DNA of 64,000 bases from Phycisphaerales bacterium (GCA_020847175.1 JADLCM010000005.1:1-64000), one strand, 5' to 3'; positions 43,402-53,035 are shown, counted from the stretch's first letter. The notes: generated by a model from the sequence alone, not told the origin. A program made the numbers and translations.

Positions 43402-44553
43402 TTACCGCCGAAGGCGCCGGGCATCCTCGGCGAGTTCGTCCAGTCGGTCGCGGCGCTCGTTGAACGCCTTGCGCCAATCCCAGATGTTCCGTTCGGCATC
43501 GCGGGCCACCGGGGTGCCCTCGGGGGCCGGAAAGCGAAGAAGTTCGGGGTACTCGTCGAAGCGAGCCTCCAGGGTCGCAAGCCGCGCCCGGGTCGCATCG
43601 AGGTCGCGAAGGGCCCTGGCCGACGCGGCCTCCAGCACCGACCGGGGCACGGCGCGGTCATCAGGCGGGCGCGCGGCGTGCCGCACTGATTCCTCAACGG
43701 CGTTGAGCAACTGGTCTACCCGGGGTAGTTCGCGCTGCACCTCGTCGCGGGCGTCGCGGAGCCCGCTGGAGAGTTTGACCACCCGCGTGCCGCCCTCGCC
43801 CTGCCACCTTTCGATGAGGGCGCGAGCGTCTCGTACTTCGACATCGACGAGGCCGACGCCCTGCAGGAGGCCCGCCGACACGTCGGCCCGGGCCACCCCG
43901 GCGGCACTCACGCGAAGCAGCGGCTCGCCCGCGCGCTCGTCGGTGGAGAGCGTCGCCCCGGACGCACTCGTTTCGATGACGATGGACGAAGAACGATCCA
44001 CGAGTGCGACGGCAAAGGCCGGGTCTACGCCGCGCCGGCGAAGACCTTCCCACACGAAGGCCCGCATCTCGCGTTCCAGTTTCTCGGTGTCCAGGTCGGC
44101 GGGCATGAGCTGCGCGAGATCGTCGCCCGGCTCAAACCGCACGCGGAGTCCCGGGGCGGTGCCGCAGACCGGCGCCGCGAGTCCGAGCAGCATCAGGTTC
44201 CACGCCGCCGCGCGGTCGTCGTCGTCGCGGAGGAGCACGCCCACGGGCACAGGGCTGTCGACGATGGCGCGGGCGAGCGTCCACACCACGTCAAGGCGGG
44301 CCTCGTTGGCGCTGAACTCGAGCGCGACGCCGGCCTTGCCGGTTGCCCCGGCCTGCTCGATCTCCTCGACAATGCTCCGAGCGATGCGAGCCGAATCCAG
44401 AGGGCCCTCGACGCGGACATGCACCAGGCCCGTGCGCGGCTGGGCCCACGCCAAGCCCGTGCCGACCACCATCGCCGCCGCACCGAACAGCCGTCTCCCG
44501 CGGGGTGCATCGGGCACGCGGCCGCGCGCCTGACGAGTGTCGGGACGGTTCAT
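43402..44553 (-). CDS. Exported ClpP/NfeD-like protein, possibly degenerate protease
   Basis: A 383-residue exported protein (signal to about residue 38, AWA-QP). Residues 40-250 resemble the ClpP/crotonase fold of NfeD-type membrane serine proteases: VHVRVEGPLDSARIARSIVE at the start and MRAFVWEGLRRRGVDPAFAVA followed by a GATLSTDERAGEPL and LLQGVGLVDVEV end, the usual pattern around the second half of that domain. The expected nucleophile Ser motif is not obvious (LGLAAPVCGTAPGLRV), so it may be inactive. The last 100 residues are helical. The start overlaps the upstream ABC ATPase stop (ATGA). Confidence 0.7.
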   Translation of the reverse strand: MNRPDTRQARGRVPDAPRGRRLFGAAAMVVGTGLAWAQPRTGLVHVRVEGPLDSARIARSIVEEIEQAGATGKAGVALEFSANEARLDVVWTLARAIVDSPVPVGVLLRDDDDRAAAWNLMLLGLAAPVCGTAPGLRVRFEPGDDLAQLMPADLDTEKLEREMRAFVWEGLRRRGVDPAFAVALVDRSSSIVIETSASGATLSTDERAGEPLLRVSAAGVARADVSAGLLQGVGLVDVEVRDARALIERWQGEGGTRVVKLSSGLRDARDEVQRELPRVDQLLNAVEESVRHAARPPDDRAVPRSVLEAASARALRDLDATRARLATLEARFDEYPELLRFPAPEGTPVARDAERNIWDWRKAFNERRDRLDELAEDARRLRR

Positions 44554-45632
44554 GGCGCGCCCCCGCCCAACCGTGCGCCCCGGGGTCCGGGAGCAAAGAG
44601 GTGAACCCGCGTAGCATCGAGACGAATCGCGAGGCTGGCGCCGGGCGCGAGCGCGGGGCGCGCGCTGAGCCTCGCCACGATGCCCACTCCGGGCGCGATC
44701 TCGCCGGCCACGTCGGAAGACTCGCCCAGGTGTTCGACCGAGCGCACCCCGAGCGTGAGGGGCACACCACCCGCATCGCCCAGCGCCTGCGGGCGAAACC
44801 CCAGCACCGCTGCGCCCGTGCCCGGGGCTCCCGCGCTCCGGTGCGCGATGGGCACGCGCAGCCCGCCCGGGCCCTCGAACACCCCGTCCGAGGCGTGCCC
44901 GTCAATGAAGTTCATCGGGGGCGTGCCCACGAAGCCCGCGACGAATCTGTTTGCGGGGCGCTGGTAGACCTCCAGGGGCGGGCCCGCCTGCTGCACCTGC
45001 CCTGCCTCCATCACCACGACCATTTCGCCCAGGCTCATCGCTTCTTCCTGGTCGTGCGTGACGTGGACCGTGGTGGTGCGAAGGCGCTGGTGCAGGCTCT
45101 TGAGTTCGACCCGGGTGGACACCCGCAGGCGCGCATCGAGGTTGGAGAGCGGCTCGTCGAACAGGAACGCCTTGGGCTCGCGGACAATCGCCCGCCCGAG
45201 CGCGACGCGCTGACGCTGGCCCCCGGAGAGCGCCCGGGGCTTGCGATCCATGAGTTCGCCGAGGCCGAGCATCTCCGCGACTGCGCCGACCCGGCGCGCG
45301 ATGTCCGGGCGGGGAGTCTTGCGCATCTTGAGCGCAAACGAAAGGTTCTGGCGCACGCTCATGTGCGGGTAGAGGGCGTAGTTCTGAAACACCATGGCGA
45401 TGTCACGGTCCTTGGGGGGCACGCGGGTGACATCCTGCCCCGCGATCAGCACGCGCCCGCCGGTGCACTCTTCGAGCCCCGCGACCAGCCTGAGCGTGGT
45501 GCTCTTGCCGCATCCTGAGGGTCCGACGAGCACGCAGTAGCATCCGGTGGGGATGTCGAGCGAGATGCCGGCCACCGCGGGCTGCCCCGGCGCATAACTC
45601 TTGCTGACGTTGTCGAGCGTGATGCTGCCCAT
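44550..45632 (-). CDS. ABC transporter ATP-binding protein (UgpC/MalK type)
   Basis: A 360-residue ATPase of the carbohydrate-uptake class. The ATPase domain holds Walker A VGPSGCGKSTTLRL, Q-loop MVFQNYALYPHMS, signature ALSGGQRQRVALGRA, Walker B AFLFDEPLSNLDA and H-loop VHVTHDQEEAM. Residues about 240-350 form the MalK-like TOBE/OB extension. Substrate-binding and permease genes are absent nearby, so it may serve several importers. ATG 45632 has GAGGG eight bases upstream. The stop overlaps the following NfeD-like gene. Confidence 0.93.
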   Translation of the reverse strand: MGSITLDNVSKSYAPGQPAVAGISLDIPTGCYCVLVGPSGCGKSTTLRLVAGLEECTGGRVLIAGQDVTRVPPKDRDIAMVFQNYALYPHMSVRQNLSFALKMRKTPRPDIARRVGAVAEMLGLGELMDRKPRALSGGQRQRVALGRAIVREPKAFLFDEPLSNLDARLRVSTRVELKSLHQRLRTTTVHVTHDQEEAMSLGEMVVVMEAGQVQQAGPPLEVYQRPANRFVAGFVGTPPMNFIDGHASDGVFEGPGGLRVPIAHRSAGAPGTGAAVLGFRPQALGDAGGVPLTLGVRSVEHLGESSDVAGEIAPGVGIVARLSARPALAPGASLAIRLDATRVHLFAPGPRGARLGGGAP

Positions 45633-45808
45633 GCCGCCCTCGGGTGCCCCCCGGTTCCGTGAGAGTCTACCCGGAGCGGGGTCGCCCCCTTGCCTCGCCC
45701 GCACGACCGGAACTCCTTCACAGGCTGTTGATGCCGGCGCGCCGCGCGGACCCAAGTGGAGTCGGGGGCGGGTCGATGGTCGGGCATCCTGTCGGGAGAA
45801 GCCCCCCC

Positions 45809-46090
45809 ATGCCCGGTCAAACGCGCGCATTCAACGAGGTCAAGGCCCTGCTCAACAAGCTTGACCGGGGAATCGACGAAGCGCGGGAGAAGCGCCTTGA
45901 GGGTGACAAGGAGCCTTCCGCCGGCGCGCAACCCTCGGCACCTCCCTCGATTCAGGATCAGTACATCGGGGGTAAGCCCGCGGCACACGCAGCGCCCGCC
46001 CCCACGTCCGAGAACCTGCCGACGAAGCCCGCCAGTCCCTTCGGACGAGCCCGCCCAATTCGCCAGAACCCCGGCGCGGGATGGCGTTAG
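45809..46090 (+). CDS. Small hypothetical protein, Pro/Ala-rich
   Basis: A 93-residue soluble protein of unknown function. A charged helix (FNEVKALLNKLDRGIDEARE, residues 8-27) is followed by a disordered Pro, Ala and Ser-rich tail. GGGAGAA lies about eight bases before ATG 45809, modest support. It converges on the glycosyltransferase gene. Confidence 0.55.
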   Translation: MPGQTRAFNEVKALLNKLDRGIDEAREKRLEGDKEPSAGAQPSAPPSIQDQYIGGKPAAHAAPAPTSENLPTKPASPFGRARPIRQNPGAGWR

Positions 46091-46096
46091 GCGGCC

Positions 46097-47731
46097 TCAC
46101 CTCGACCCGAACCCCTTGAACCCGTACCCGATGAAGAGCTCCCTGCCGCGCTTGCCGGGCAAGGTGCCGGCGTCTTCCACGCGCTCGAAGGCGCCCTCCC
46201 ATTGGGGCTTCACGCCCCCGACGAGCACCGCGTCCACGCCGCGCAGCCCCGGGTTTGAGAGATCGGCCTCGGGCCAGAAGTCATACTGCGTCTTGCGCCC
46301 GGGTCCGCGCCCGAACTCCGGCGCCGGAGCGAGGAGAGGGCTCGCACAGTAGACGAGCGGGTGTCCGGGCAGGTAGAACGAGAGCAGGCTCGCACGCCCG
46401 TAGTGGCTCGAGATCACCACGGGTTCGGGCCTGCCCGGCGCACGCCGGAGCGCTTCAAGTCGATCCCCCACCGCGTCGGCCCAGGCAGGCCCGGACATCA
46501 CGCGATACGCGGGAATGACCGGCCCGAGCAGGGGCAGACGCGCGGCCTTGTCCGCTGTGAGGCTCAGCAAGCCCGTCAGCAGCCCGATGACGACTGCAGC
46601 CCGGTAGGTGTGGGGCACCGTGCGCGCCGCCCAGAACGCGCAACGGGGCGACGTCGGGCCGGGCCCGGGTGCTCCGCGCCCGGCGGTGTGCCGCGCCCGG
46701 CACACTTCGTAGCCGCGCACCACGCCCAGCCCCGCCAGCGGCACGAGCGAAACGTAGCAGGCGATGGTCCAGTTGCCTTCGACCGGCGTGAAGCACGACA
46801 CCAGCGCGTAGAACGCGACCATCGGGGCGGCGAGGGCGGGCCCAAGCCCATCGAGCCTTCCGCGATCGGCGCGGCACAACTTCCACCCCGCCCATGAGAG
46901 CCCGAGCAACGGAAACGAGATGAGCACCTGGATGCCAAGAAACTGCGGCGGCCAGGACAGGCGCTCGGCAAACGTGTGCTTCTCCAGCGATTCTCGCGGG
47001 ATGTCTCCCGCCGCAAGTCCGAGGTGTCCGAGCAGGTGACGCAGGGTCACCCATCCGTGGTCGGCGTTCCAGAGGAGCACCGGGACGCACGCGAGCAGCA
47101 CCGGCGCCGCGACGATTGCCCCGGGTTTGAGCCAGGAGCGCAGCGGCATCCGGCGCACGCGCATCGCGAGAATCAGCCCGGGCACGAAGAGGAGCATGGT
47201 GTACTTGAACAGAAAGCCCGCGCCCACGGCCGTGCCCGTCGCGAGCCACCATCCCGCCCGGCCCGAGGCGAGCGCCCTCGCGGCGCACAGTGTCGCCAGC
47301 GCCCAGCACGAGACGTAGGGGCCGTCGATCGTGGCCAGGAGCGACATCGCGTGCTGGGGAGGCCAGAGCACGACCGCGAGTGCGCCGAAGAATGCGTGGC
47401 GCGGATCGCGCCGCAACAGGTAGGCCCCCAGGGCGCATGCCCCGGCCATCATCGCCCCGCAAAGCGGCATCAGGGCGCGCACGCCCAGCTCGGTATCTCC
47501 GAAGACCGCCCGCGACACGGCGATGGTCCACGCGATGCCCGGGCCCTTGGAGTAGTACGACCAGTCGATGCGCCGTGACCACTCCCAGTAGTGCGCTTCG
47601 TCTTCGCTGAGCCCGTAGGGGCTGAAGAACGCGAGAAACACCAGGCGCACCAGCATCACCCCGACAATCAGCATCACCGTCGCGCGGGGGCGACGGGCGA
47701 AGGTGAAGGCGGCTGGTGCGTCAGTCTTCAC
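46097..47731 (-). CDS. Glycosyltransferase family 39 (ArnT-like) membrane protein
   Basis: A 544-residue integral membrane glycosyltransferase of the GT39/ArnT type, which uses polyprenyl-phosphate sugars. The first segment is followed by the family acidic motif SPYGLSEDEAHYWEWS (Asp-Glu in the first periplasmic loop) and a DWSYYSKGPGIAW motif. Ten or more membrane segments follow and a C-terminal soluble domain. Relatives modify lipid A with aminoarabinose or mannosylate proteins. GTG 47731 is preferred because the upstream LptF/G gene ends at 47766; the ribosome site is weak. Confidence 0.88.
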   Translation of the reverse strand: MKTDAPAAFTFARRPRATVMLIVGVMLVRLVFLAFFSPYGLSEDEAHYWEWSRRIDWSYYSKGPGIAWTIAVSRAVFGDTELGVRALMPLCGAMMAGACALGAYLLRRDPRHAFFGALAVVLWPPQHAMSLLATIDGPYVSCWALATLCAARALASGRAGWWLATGTAVGAGFLFKYTMLLFVPGLILAMRVRRMPLRSWLKPGAIVAAPVLLACVPVLLWNADHGWVTLRHLLGHLGLAAGDIPRESLEKHTFAERLSWPPQFLGIQVLISFPLLGLSWAGWKLCRADRGRLDGLGPALAAPMVAFYALVSCFTPVEGNWTIACYVSLVPLAGLGVVRGYEVCRARHTAGRGAPGPGPTSPRCAFWAARTVPHTYRAAVVIGLLTGLLSLTADKAARLPLLGPVIPAYRVMSGPAWADAVGDRLEALRRAPGRPEPVVISSHYGRASLLSFYLPGHPLVYCASPLLAPAPEFGRGPGRKTQYDFWPEADLSNPGLRGVDAVLVGGVKPQWEGAFERVEDAGTLPGKRGRELFIGYGFKGFGSR

Positions 47732-47765
47732 TGGTGAATCGCCGATTGATTCGGCCGGGCGGGGT

Positions 47766-49463
47766 CTAGTGCCGGCGCAGGCGGGTGTACCCGATCGCCG
47801 CGCCGATCGCCGGCACGACCGGCCCGGCCCAGAGCAGGAGGAGCCCCGAGAGGCTGGTTCGGTGCGCGAACTGCTGGCCTCCATTGATCGCGATAAGGGC
47901 GAGCAGGGCCGGGAGGAAACTGACAAGATAGAGCGGCAGAGGCGAGGCAGAGCGCAGGCGCAGGGCCGCGATCGCGCCGATCACCACCATCACCGCCCCG
48001 CTGAACGCGATGGCCAGGCGCTCGTTGATCTTGGCGACAATCTCGCGCTGCAGGCGCTCCCAGCGGTTGATCATGCCGCCCCGGGGCAGCACGAGCTTCT
48101 CCCACCCGAACGCCCGGGCGTCGATGCGCTGCTGGGCGTGCCGGGAGAGGTCTTCGATGGGCAGGCCGGCGAGCGCGTTGGTGAAGTCGGTCTCGAATCG
48201 AAGCGCCTCGAACCGGAGTTCAAGCCGCTCGCCGCTGATTCCTTCGGTCGCCGCGCTCTCGGCGCGACGGACGCGCAGGCGCAGTTCGAGCTCGGGGCGC
48301 TGCGGGTCGCCCAGCGACGCCTCCAGGTACGCCCGGTTCACGGTCCAGCGCGCGACCTCGCGCACCGGCGGGGCGTCGGGGTCGGGCTGCGCCAGCGTGC
48401 GGTACTCCTCCAGTTCGACCGCCCTCCCCGGGGCGGGGATCACGCTCCACCCCTCCGGCGTCTGCCGCAGGTCGGCCCCGCTCAGGTACAGCGTCTGCCC
48501 CGAATCCGGCGGGCCAAGGAGTTTCACCCGCCCGGTGGAGCGCAGGTCGTCGATGATCGCTTCAATGGTCAGCGGCTCGGCAAGGTGCGCGGCGAGAATG
48601 CGCTTGCGGTACGTGATGAACTCCATCCGTTCCGGCTCGCCGCGGAGCGCGAGCAGTTCGCTGCTCGTCAGAAACTCCGGGTCGTTCTGGAACGCATCGG
48701 GCAGCACCATCGGCCCGAACTCCGCCGAATCCCAGAGCGCGAGGTTCACCTCACCCTCGCGCCGCGCGGCGGTGCGCCCCAGCCCGATGTACGCCGCCGT
48801 GCCCCCGGCTTCTTCGGGTGCGGGAAAGAGCCAGATGTCAGCGCTGGCCGAAACCCCCAGCGCGTCGACGGGCAGGTCGTTGGGTTTCTGGCTGTGACCC
48901 ACCTTGAGCGCCGCCACGCGCGTCAGGCGCGCCTGGGCCGTCACGCCTTCCGGCGGATCGGGCAGGACATAGGCCCGGTCGGCGACAATTACCCAATCGC
49001 CCAGCTTCACGGGCTGGCCCGCTTCAACGCTCCGCGCGATCACCCGCGCGATGTCGCTGGTCACCATGCGCTGGAGTTCTCGCAGGAATCGCGGGATCAC
49101 CCGGTCGTTGAGCGCGAGCAGGCCCGCCGCGATCACCAGCCCCGAGATCAGCGCCGGGAACAGGAGCGAGCGGTGGCTGATGCCCGCGGCATACATGCCG
49201 ATCGCCTCGTTGTCCTGCGCCACGCGGTGATACGTCATCGTCGCCGAAAAGCACGCCGCGAAGGGAAGGGCGTACGCCAGCATCGGGGGCACCGCGAACA
49301 GGATGTAGCGGGGCACGTCGAGGGCGTCGAGCTTGCCGTCCGAGAGCGGCTTGACCGTGGCCGCGAATGAAATCACCGTCACCACCACGGCGGTCGTGAT
49401 GAGCAGCAGTTTCCACTGCTCGACGAGCAGGGTTCGCCACAGGCGCATGGGGGGGCGACGCAT
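47766..49463 (-). CDS. LptF/LptG family permease 2, long form
   Basis: YjgP/YjgQ family membrane protein, 565 residues, longer than usual because the periplasmic domain (about 130-430) carries extra sequence. N-terminal segments (LLITTAVVVTVISFAATVKP, YILFAVPPMLAYALPFAACF) and three C-terminal segments follow the family. It probably forms LptB2FG with the permease at 33357. ATG 49463 has TACGAT seven bases upstream; an earlier ATG at 49472 is part of that hexamer. A lipoprotein gene lies upstream, GT39 downstream. Confidence 0.88.
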   Translation of the reverse strand: MRRPPMRLWRTLLVEQWKLLLITTAVVVTVISFAATVKPLSDGKLDALDVPRYILFAVPPMLAYALPFAACFSATMTYHRVAQDNEAIGMYAAGISHRSLLFPALISGLVIAAGLLALNDRVIPRFLRELQRMVTSDIARVIARSVEAGQPVKLGDWVIVADRAYVLPDPPEGVTAQARLTRVAALKVGHSQKPNDLPVDALGVSASADIWLFPAPEEAGGTAAYIGLGRTAARREGEVNLALWDSAEFGPMVLPDAFQNDPEFLTSSELLALRGEPERMEFITYRKRILAAHLAEPLTIEAIIDDLRSTGRVKLLGPPDSGQTLYLSGADLRQTPEGWSVIPAPGRAVELEEYRTLAQPDPDAPPVREVARWTVNRAYLEASLGDPQRPELELRLRVRRAESAATEGISGERLELRFEALRFETDFTNALAGLPIEDLSRHAQQRIDARAFGWEKLVLPRGGMINRWERLQREIVAKINERLAIAFSGAVMVVIGAIAALRLRSASPLPLYLVSFLPALLALIAINGGQQFAHRTSLSGLLLLWAGPVVPAIGAAIGYTRLRRH

Positions 49464-49490
49464 TGCGGCCATCGTAAGGCACGCCCCGAC

Positions 49491-50495
49491 CTATCGCCCC
49501 AGCCCGAACGACGCCTCTGCGCGCGGGACGAGCACGATGATGCGCCGCATGCGGCGCGAAGACCCCGGCGCCGGACCCAGCAGCACCTGCCCCAGCGTCG
49601 CATCGCGCGCCGCGAACGGGCCCAGCGGCTCCTCGGGCGGGGTGGGCTCGGGAGGGGTGGGCTCGGTCGCGCCCGTCACGGGCGGCGCGGCCCCCGGCGC
49701 GCCGGGGTTCGCGTCGTCGCGTTCCATCGCCGGTGACGCCGCCCCGGGGGGCGAACCCGGGAGATCCAGGAGCGCCTGCCAATCCGCACGCGGATCGTCG
49801 GGCACGATCACATAGGCCACGGCGCGGTCTTCGACGCCCGCCATGCGCAGGCGGCTGAAGCGCTGGCGCCTCGACTCATCCGGGACCGTGGGATCAAGAA
49901 AATCGCGGCGCTCCGGCGTGGTCTCAAACTCCACCGCGAACTCCATCGCCACGCCCGACGCGACCCCGGACTCTCCCACCACCGGCTCACGCCATGCTCG
50001 CCCCATCAGTCGCAGGCGACCCTCCGGCAGACGGAGCGGCCCGGAATCAACTTCGAGGCGCGCCCCGCTCACCAGCGGCGCGGATTCCACCAGCGTTGTC
50101 CACCCCGGGCCCTCGGCGATCACCAGCCGCTCTGACGATCCCACCGGCGGAAGGGCCCGCCGCAGCGCTTCGACAGCCTCGAACGACAGTTCGAAGCATC
50201 GCATGCCGTTGGCGCGGTACCGCTCACGCACCGACGCGGGAACGGCGCGGGGGGGAGGCATGCCGCCGAGCGCGCGCGCGAGGTCCGCGCTCTCCGCGAC
50301 CACGCTCCAGGAGAGCACGTCCATCACCCCCGGCTCGGGAGAGGGGCCGGGTGTCGGCGGGCGAGCGGAAGATCGGCAGCCGCCGGGCGCCGCCGCGCTC
50401 AACACCGCCCCGAGCACCCCCAGAACCAGCCTCCCGGCGCGCCTGCCTCGCCGGGCCGGCGTCGCGTCGCACATTGAGGAATTGTCGCGGGGCAT
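49491..50495 (-). CDS. Hypothetical lipoprotein
   Basis: A 334-residue protein with a lipoprotein signal (LVLGVLGAVLSAAAPGGC, cleavage near residue 40). The body has no recognised family. It has a possible repeated beta domain with WREPVVGESGVASGVAMEFA, and a Pro/Glu-rich spacer (ATEPTPPEPTPPEEPLGPFA) before a C-terminal RRIIVLVPRAEAS. ATG 50495 and a GTG at 50501 follow TACCGT (50511-50516); ATG 50474 is another candidate. It precedes the long LptF/G gene on the same strand, which suggests an envelope role. Confidence 0.7.
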   Translation of the reverse strand: MPRDNSSMCDATPARRGRRAGRLVLGVLGAVLSAAAPGGCRSSARPPTPGPSPEPGVMDVLSWSVVAESADLARALGGMPPPRAVPASVRERYRANGMRCFELSFEAVEALRRALPPVGSSERLVIAEGPGWTTLVESAPLVSGARLEVDSGPLRLPEGRLRLMGRAWREPVVGESGVASGVAMEFAVEFETTPERRDFLDPTVPDESRRQRFSRLRMAGVEDRAVAYVIVPDDPRADWQALLDLPGSPPGAASPAMERDDANPGAPGAAPPVTGATEPTPPEPTPPEEPLGPFAARDATLGQVLLGPAPGSSRRMRRIIVLVPRAEASFGLGR

Positions 50496-50547
50496 CGGCA
50501 CGGGGAGCCAACGGTATGCTGGGGCCTGCCGCGCCCGGGAGCGTTTC

Positions 50548-52005
50548 ATGTCCGCCACACTCTTTGCCCGACTCGCCCATCGCTTTGAACCCCGCGACCG
50601 CCTCGTCAGCCGACGCAACTTTCTGAAGAGCGCGGCCCTGGGCGCCGGGGCCCTCGCCTTCGGTTGTGCCTCCGGGGGTGCGCGGCCGGGCCGGGGTCTG
50701 CGCGTCATCGTGGTCGGGGGCGGCTTCTCGGGGCTCTCCGCGGCCCTCGAGCTCACCGACGCGGGCGCGACCGTCACCGTGCTCGAGGCACGTTCTCGCC
50801 TCGGCGGCAGGGTGCTGACGTTTACAGACTTCACCCCCGGCAAGACCGTGGAAGGGGGCGGCGAACTGATCGACGCCAATCACCCGACCTGGATCCGCCT
50901 CGCCTCCAGGTTCGGTCTCGACATGCTCGATGTCACCGAAGACGACGCGGAGTTTCCGGTTCTGCTCCAGGGGCGGGCGCTGAGCGGCACCGAGGCACTG
51001 GCGCTCTACGACGAGATGAACGCCGCCATCGCCCCGCTCAACGATCTCGCTTCGGGCGTGGACGGCGCCCGGCCCTGGCTGAGCCCCGGCGCCGAAAGCC
51101 TGGATGCCGTGAGCGTGGGCGCATGGCTCGAAGGGCAGGCGATGTCGCCCCTCTGCCGGCACGCGCTCGTCACCACCTTTTCGGCGGACAACGCCGTGCC
51201 TGCCGCTCAGATGAGCCTGCTCGGCCTGCTGGCCATGGTCCGCGCCGGCGGCCTGGAGGACTACTGGACGCAGAGCGAGGTCTTTCGGTGCAAAGGCGGC
51301 AACCAGCGTCTTGCCTTCGCGATGGGCGAGGCCCTCGGCACGGGTGTCGTGCGCACCCGGGCCCCGGTGCGGGCGATCCGCTCGGCGGGCGGGAGCGTGC
51401 GGGTGCTGCTTGAGTCCGGCGAGAGCCTGGAGGCAGACCGGGTGATTCTCGCTTCTCCCCCGAGCGTGTGGAACCGCATTGACTTCACACCGGCGCTTCC
51501 CGCCGGGCTCATGCCGCAGATGGGCATCGCGGTCAAGCACCTCTCGTCCGTGCGCGGGCGCTTCTGGCGGGCACTGGGCAAAGCCCCGGACAGCCTCACG
51601 GATGCGGAGGTGAGCATGACGTGGGAGGGCACTGACAACCAGCCCGGCGACGAGAGCGCGGCCTTGGTGGGGTTCTCTGGCGCCCGCGCCGCCGAAGCCC
51701 TGCGCGCCCGCGCTCCCGGGGACCGCGCCGAGGCCGTGCTCGCCTTGCTCGAACGCCTCTACCCGGGGTACGCCTCGCAGGTCGAGCAGACCCGCTTCAT
51801 GGATTGGCCCGGGGAACCCTGGACCGGGGCCGGGTACGCCTTCCCAGCGCCCGGAGAAGTGATGCGTATTGGGCCGGCGCTTGAGGCGGGCCTTGGGGCG
51901 ATCCAGTTTGCCGGCGAGCACTGCTCCCCCGGTTTCGTGGGGTACATGGAGGGTGCGTTGGAGAGCGGCGTTCGCGCCGCTCGGTCGGCCCTGCGCCGGG
52001 CCTGA
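50548..52005 (+). CDS. Flavin monoamine oxidase family protein with Tat signal
   Basis: A 485-residue FAD-dependent amine oxidase. The N-terminus has a twin-arginine signal (SRRNFLKSAALGAGALAFGC, with a Cys that may also be lipidated). The FAD-binding motif VIVVGGGFSGLSAALELTDA is followed by EARSRLGGRVLTF, GGGELIDANHPTW, a late MDWPGEPWTGAGYAFPAPGE and FAGEHCSPGFVGYMEGALES, which closes the FAD site. Being Tat-exported, it folds before export. The substrate (amine or polyene) is unknown. GGGAG lies about seven bases before ATG 50548. Confidence 0.92.
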   Translation: MSATLFARLAHRFEPRDRLVSRRNFLKSAALGAGALAFGCASGGARPGRGLRVIVVGGGFSGLSAALELTDAGATVTVLEARSRLGGRVLTFTDFTPGKTVEGGGELIDANHPTWIRLASRFGLDMLDVTEDDAEFPVLLQGRALSGTEALALYDEMNAAIAPLNDLASGVDGARPWLSPGAESLDAVSVGAWLEGQAMSPLCRHALVTTFSADNAVPAAQMSLLGLLAMVRAGGLEDYWTQSEVFRCKGGNQRLAFAMGEALGTGVVRTRAPVRAIRSAGGSVRVLLESGESLEADRVILASPPSVWNRIDFTPALPAGLMPQMGIAVKHLSSVRGRFWRALGKAPDSLTDAEVSMTWEGTDNQPGDESAALVGFSGARAAEALRARAPGDRAEAVLALLERLYPGYASQVEQTRFMDWPGEPWTGAGYAFPAPGEVMRIGPALEAGLGAIQFAGEHCSPGFVGYMEGALESGVRAARSALRRA

Positions 52006-52279
52006 TCGCTCGGGTCTGACTCGGCGCTCGATCATCCGGCCGGGCCGCGGTACGTTCGAGTCGAAGAACTCCACGAAAACCAGCGACCTCGATCCAATAC
52101 CCCCACAACGGGCTGCGCAACCCGCACCAGCGGAAAAAACTCCCGATTCGGTGGCATTACCGGGCGGTTGGGGTACTTCTGAGTGGTCAGCGTGCCGATG
52201 CACCGCGCCCGTCGCGTCAAGGGTGCGGCGGCCGGCATGTTCGCGCCACGCTCTCGGGTTTTCCTGTGCGGAGTTCTTG

Positions 52280-52972
52280 ATGAAGCGCAGTTCAGTCGCG
52301 ATCCTCGGAATGACACTCGCGCTTGGGCAAGCCTCCGGCGCGGTGATCCTGACGTTCGGCTTCACCGACCTTTCCGGGTCGTTCGACCCCCACAACGGCT
52401 TTCCGGGCTCGGGCGACTTCCGGGCGGATGCGGTTGACTCCGGGTTGCTCCGGACGGCCGGGGATGTCTCCCGGCTCGGGGCGGGTGCCGGGACAGCGAA
52501 CTTCGACGACGGGTTTGTCTCACGCAGCGACTTCGCGGCGGTGACCATCTACATCTCGGTCTTCAACAATAACGGCTCGACCGCGCAGGGGTTGGGCCTG
52601 TTCACCGTCACAGATGATGATGGCGACACCTTGTCCGGCGCGATCATCGGAACGTGGGTGCGCGGCAACGGCGCCACGTTTTTCAACGGCGACCTCACCG
52701 GCGTTACGCTCGCCGACAACGAGTCTTCGGACGGAATCTTCAACGGCACTGATGGCGGGCAGTTCGGACTCGACCTTCCCGGGTCGCGCCCTTATGAAGG
52801 TGCCTTTGTGCAGTTGTTCATCAACAATCCCAGTTTCTTCGCCCATGCTTTCAGCGACATCACTGTCCAAGCCGGCGCTGAGATTGTTCCGAGCCCCGGC
52901 GCCCTTGCCTTGGTCGGGTGTGCGGGTTTCGCTGGTCTGAACCGGCGTCGGCGCGGCCCTACGCGCATCTGA
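52280..52972 (+). CDS. PEP-CTERM sorting domain protein, third copy
   Basis: A 230-residue exported protein with a signal peptide (residues 1-20, ASG-AV) and a C-terminal sorting tail VPSPGALALVGCAGFAGLNR RRR, with VPSP, a hydrophobic helix and an Arg cluster. The body is beta-rich, with TFGFTDLSGSF, VTIYISVFNNNGSTAQGLGL and DITVQAGAEIV, and is not homologous to the tandem pair at 18395. The tail helix contains a Cys, unlike the other two. GGAG lies eight bases before ATG 52280. The role is unknown. Confidence 0.82.
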   Translation: MKRSSVAILGMTLALGQASGAVILTFGFTDLSGSFDPHNGFPGSGDFRADAVDSGLLRTAGDVSRLGAGAGTANFDDGFVSRSDFAAVTIYISVFNNNGSTAQGLGLFTVTDDDGDTLSGAIIGTWVRGNGATFFNGDLTGVTLADNESSDGIFNGTDGGQFGLDLPGSRPYEGAFVQLFINNPSFFAHAFSDITVQAGAEIVPSPGALALVGCAGFAGLNRRRRGPTRI

Positions 52973-52996
52973 CGCCCTGAACACGCTCACTGTTCT

Positions 52997-53035
52997 CAGG
53001 CCGCCGGTGGGTTTCCTGCCGACGGCCTGTTTTCT
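52997..53035 (+). terminator. Rho-independent terminator after the third PEP-CTERM gene
   Basis: Arms around CAGGCCGCCGG and CCGACGGCCTG (52997 and 53029 ends) form about 11 bp with one mismatch, with a loop of about ten bases and TTTTCTT following. Confidence 0.75.
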
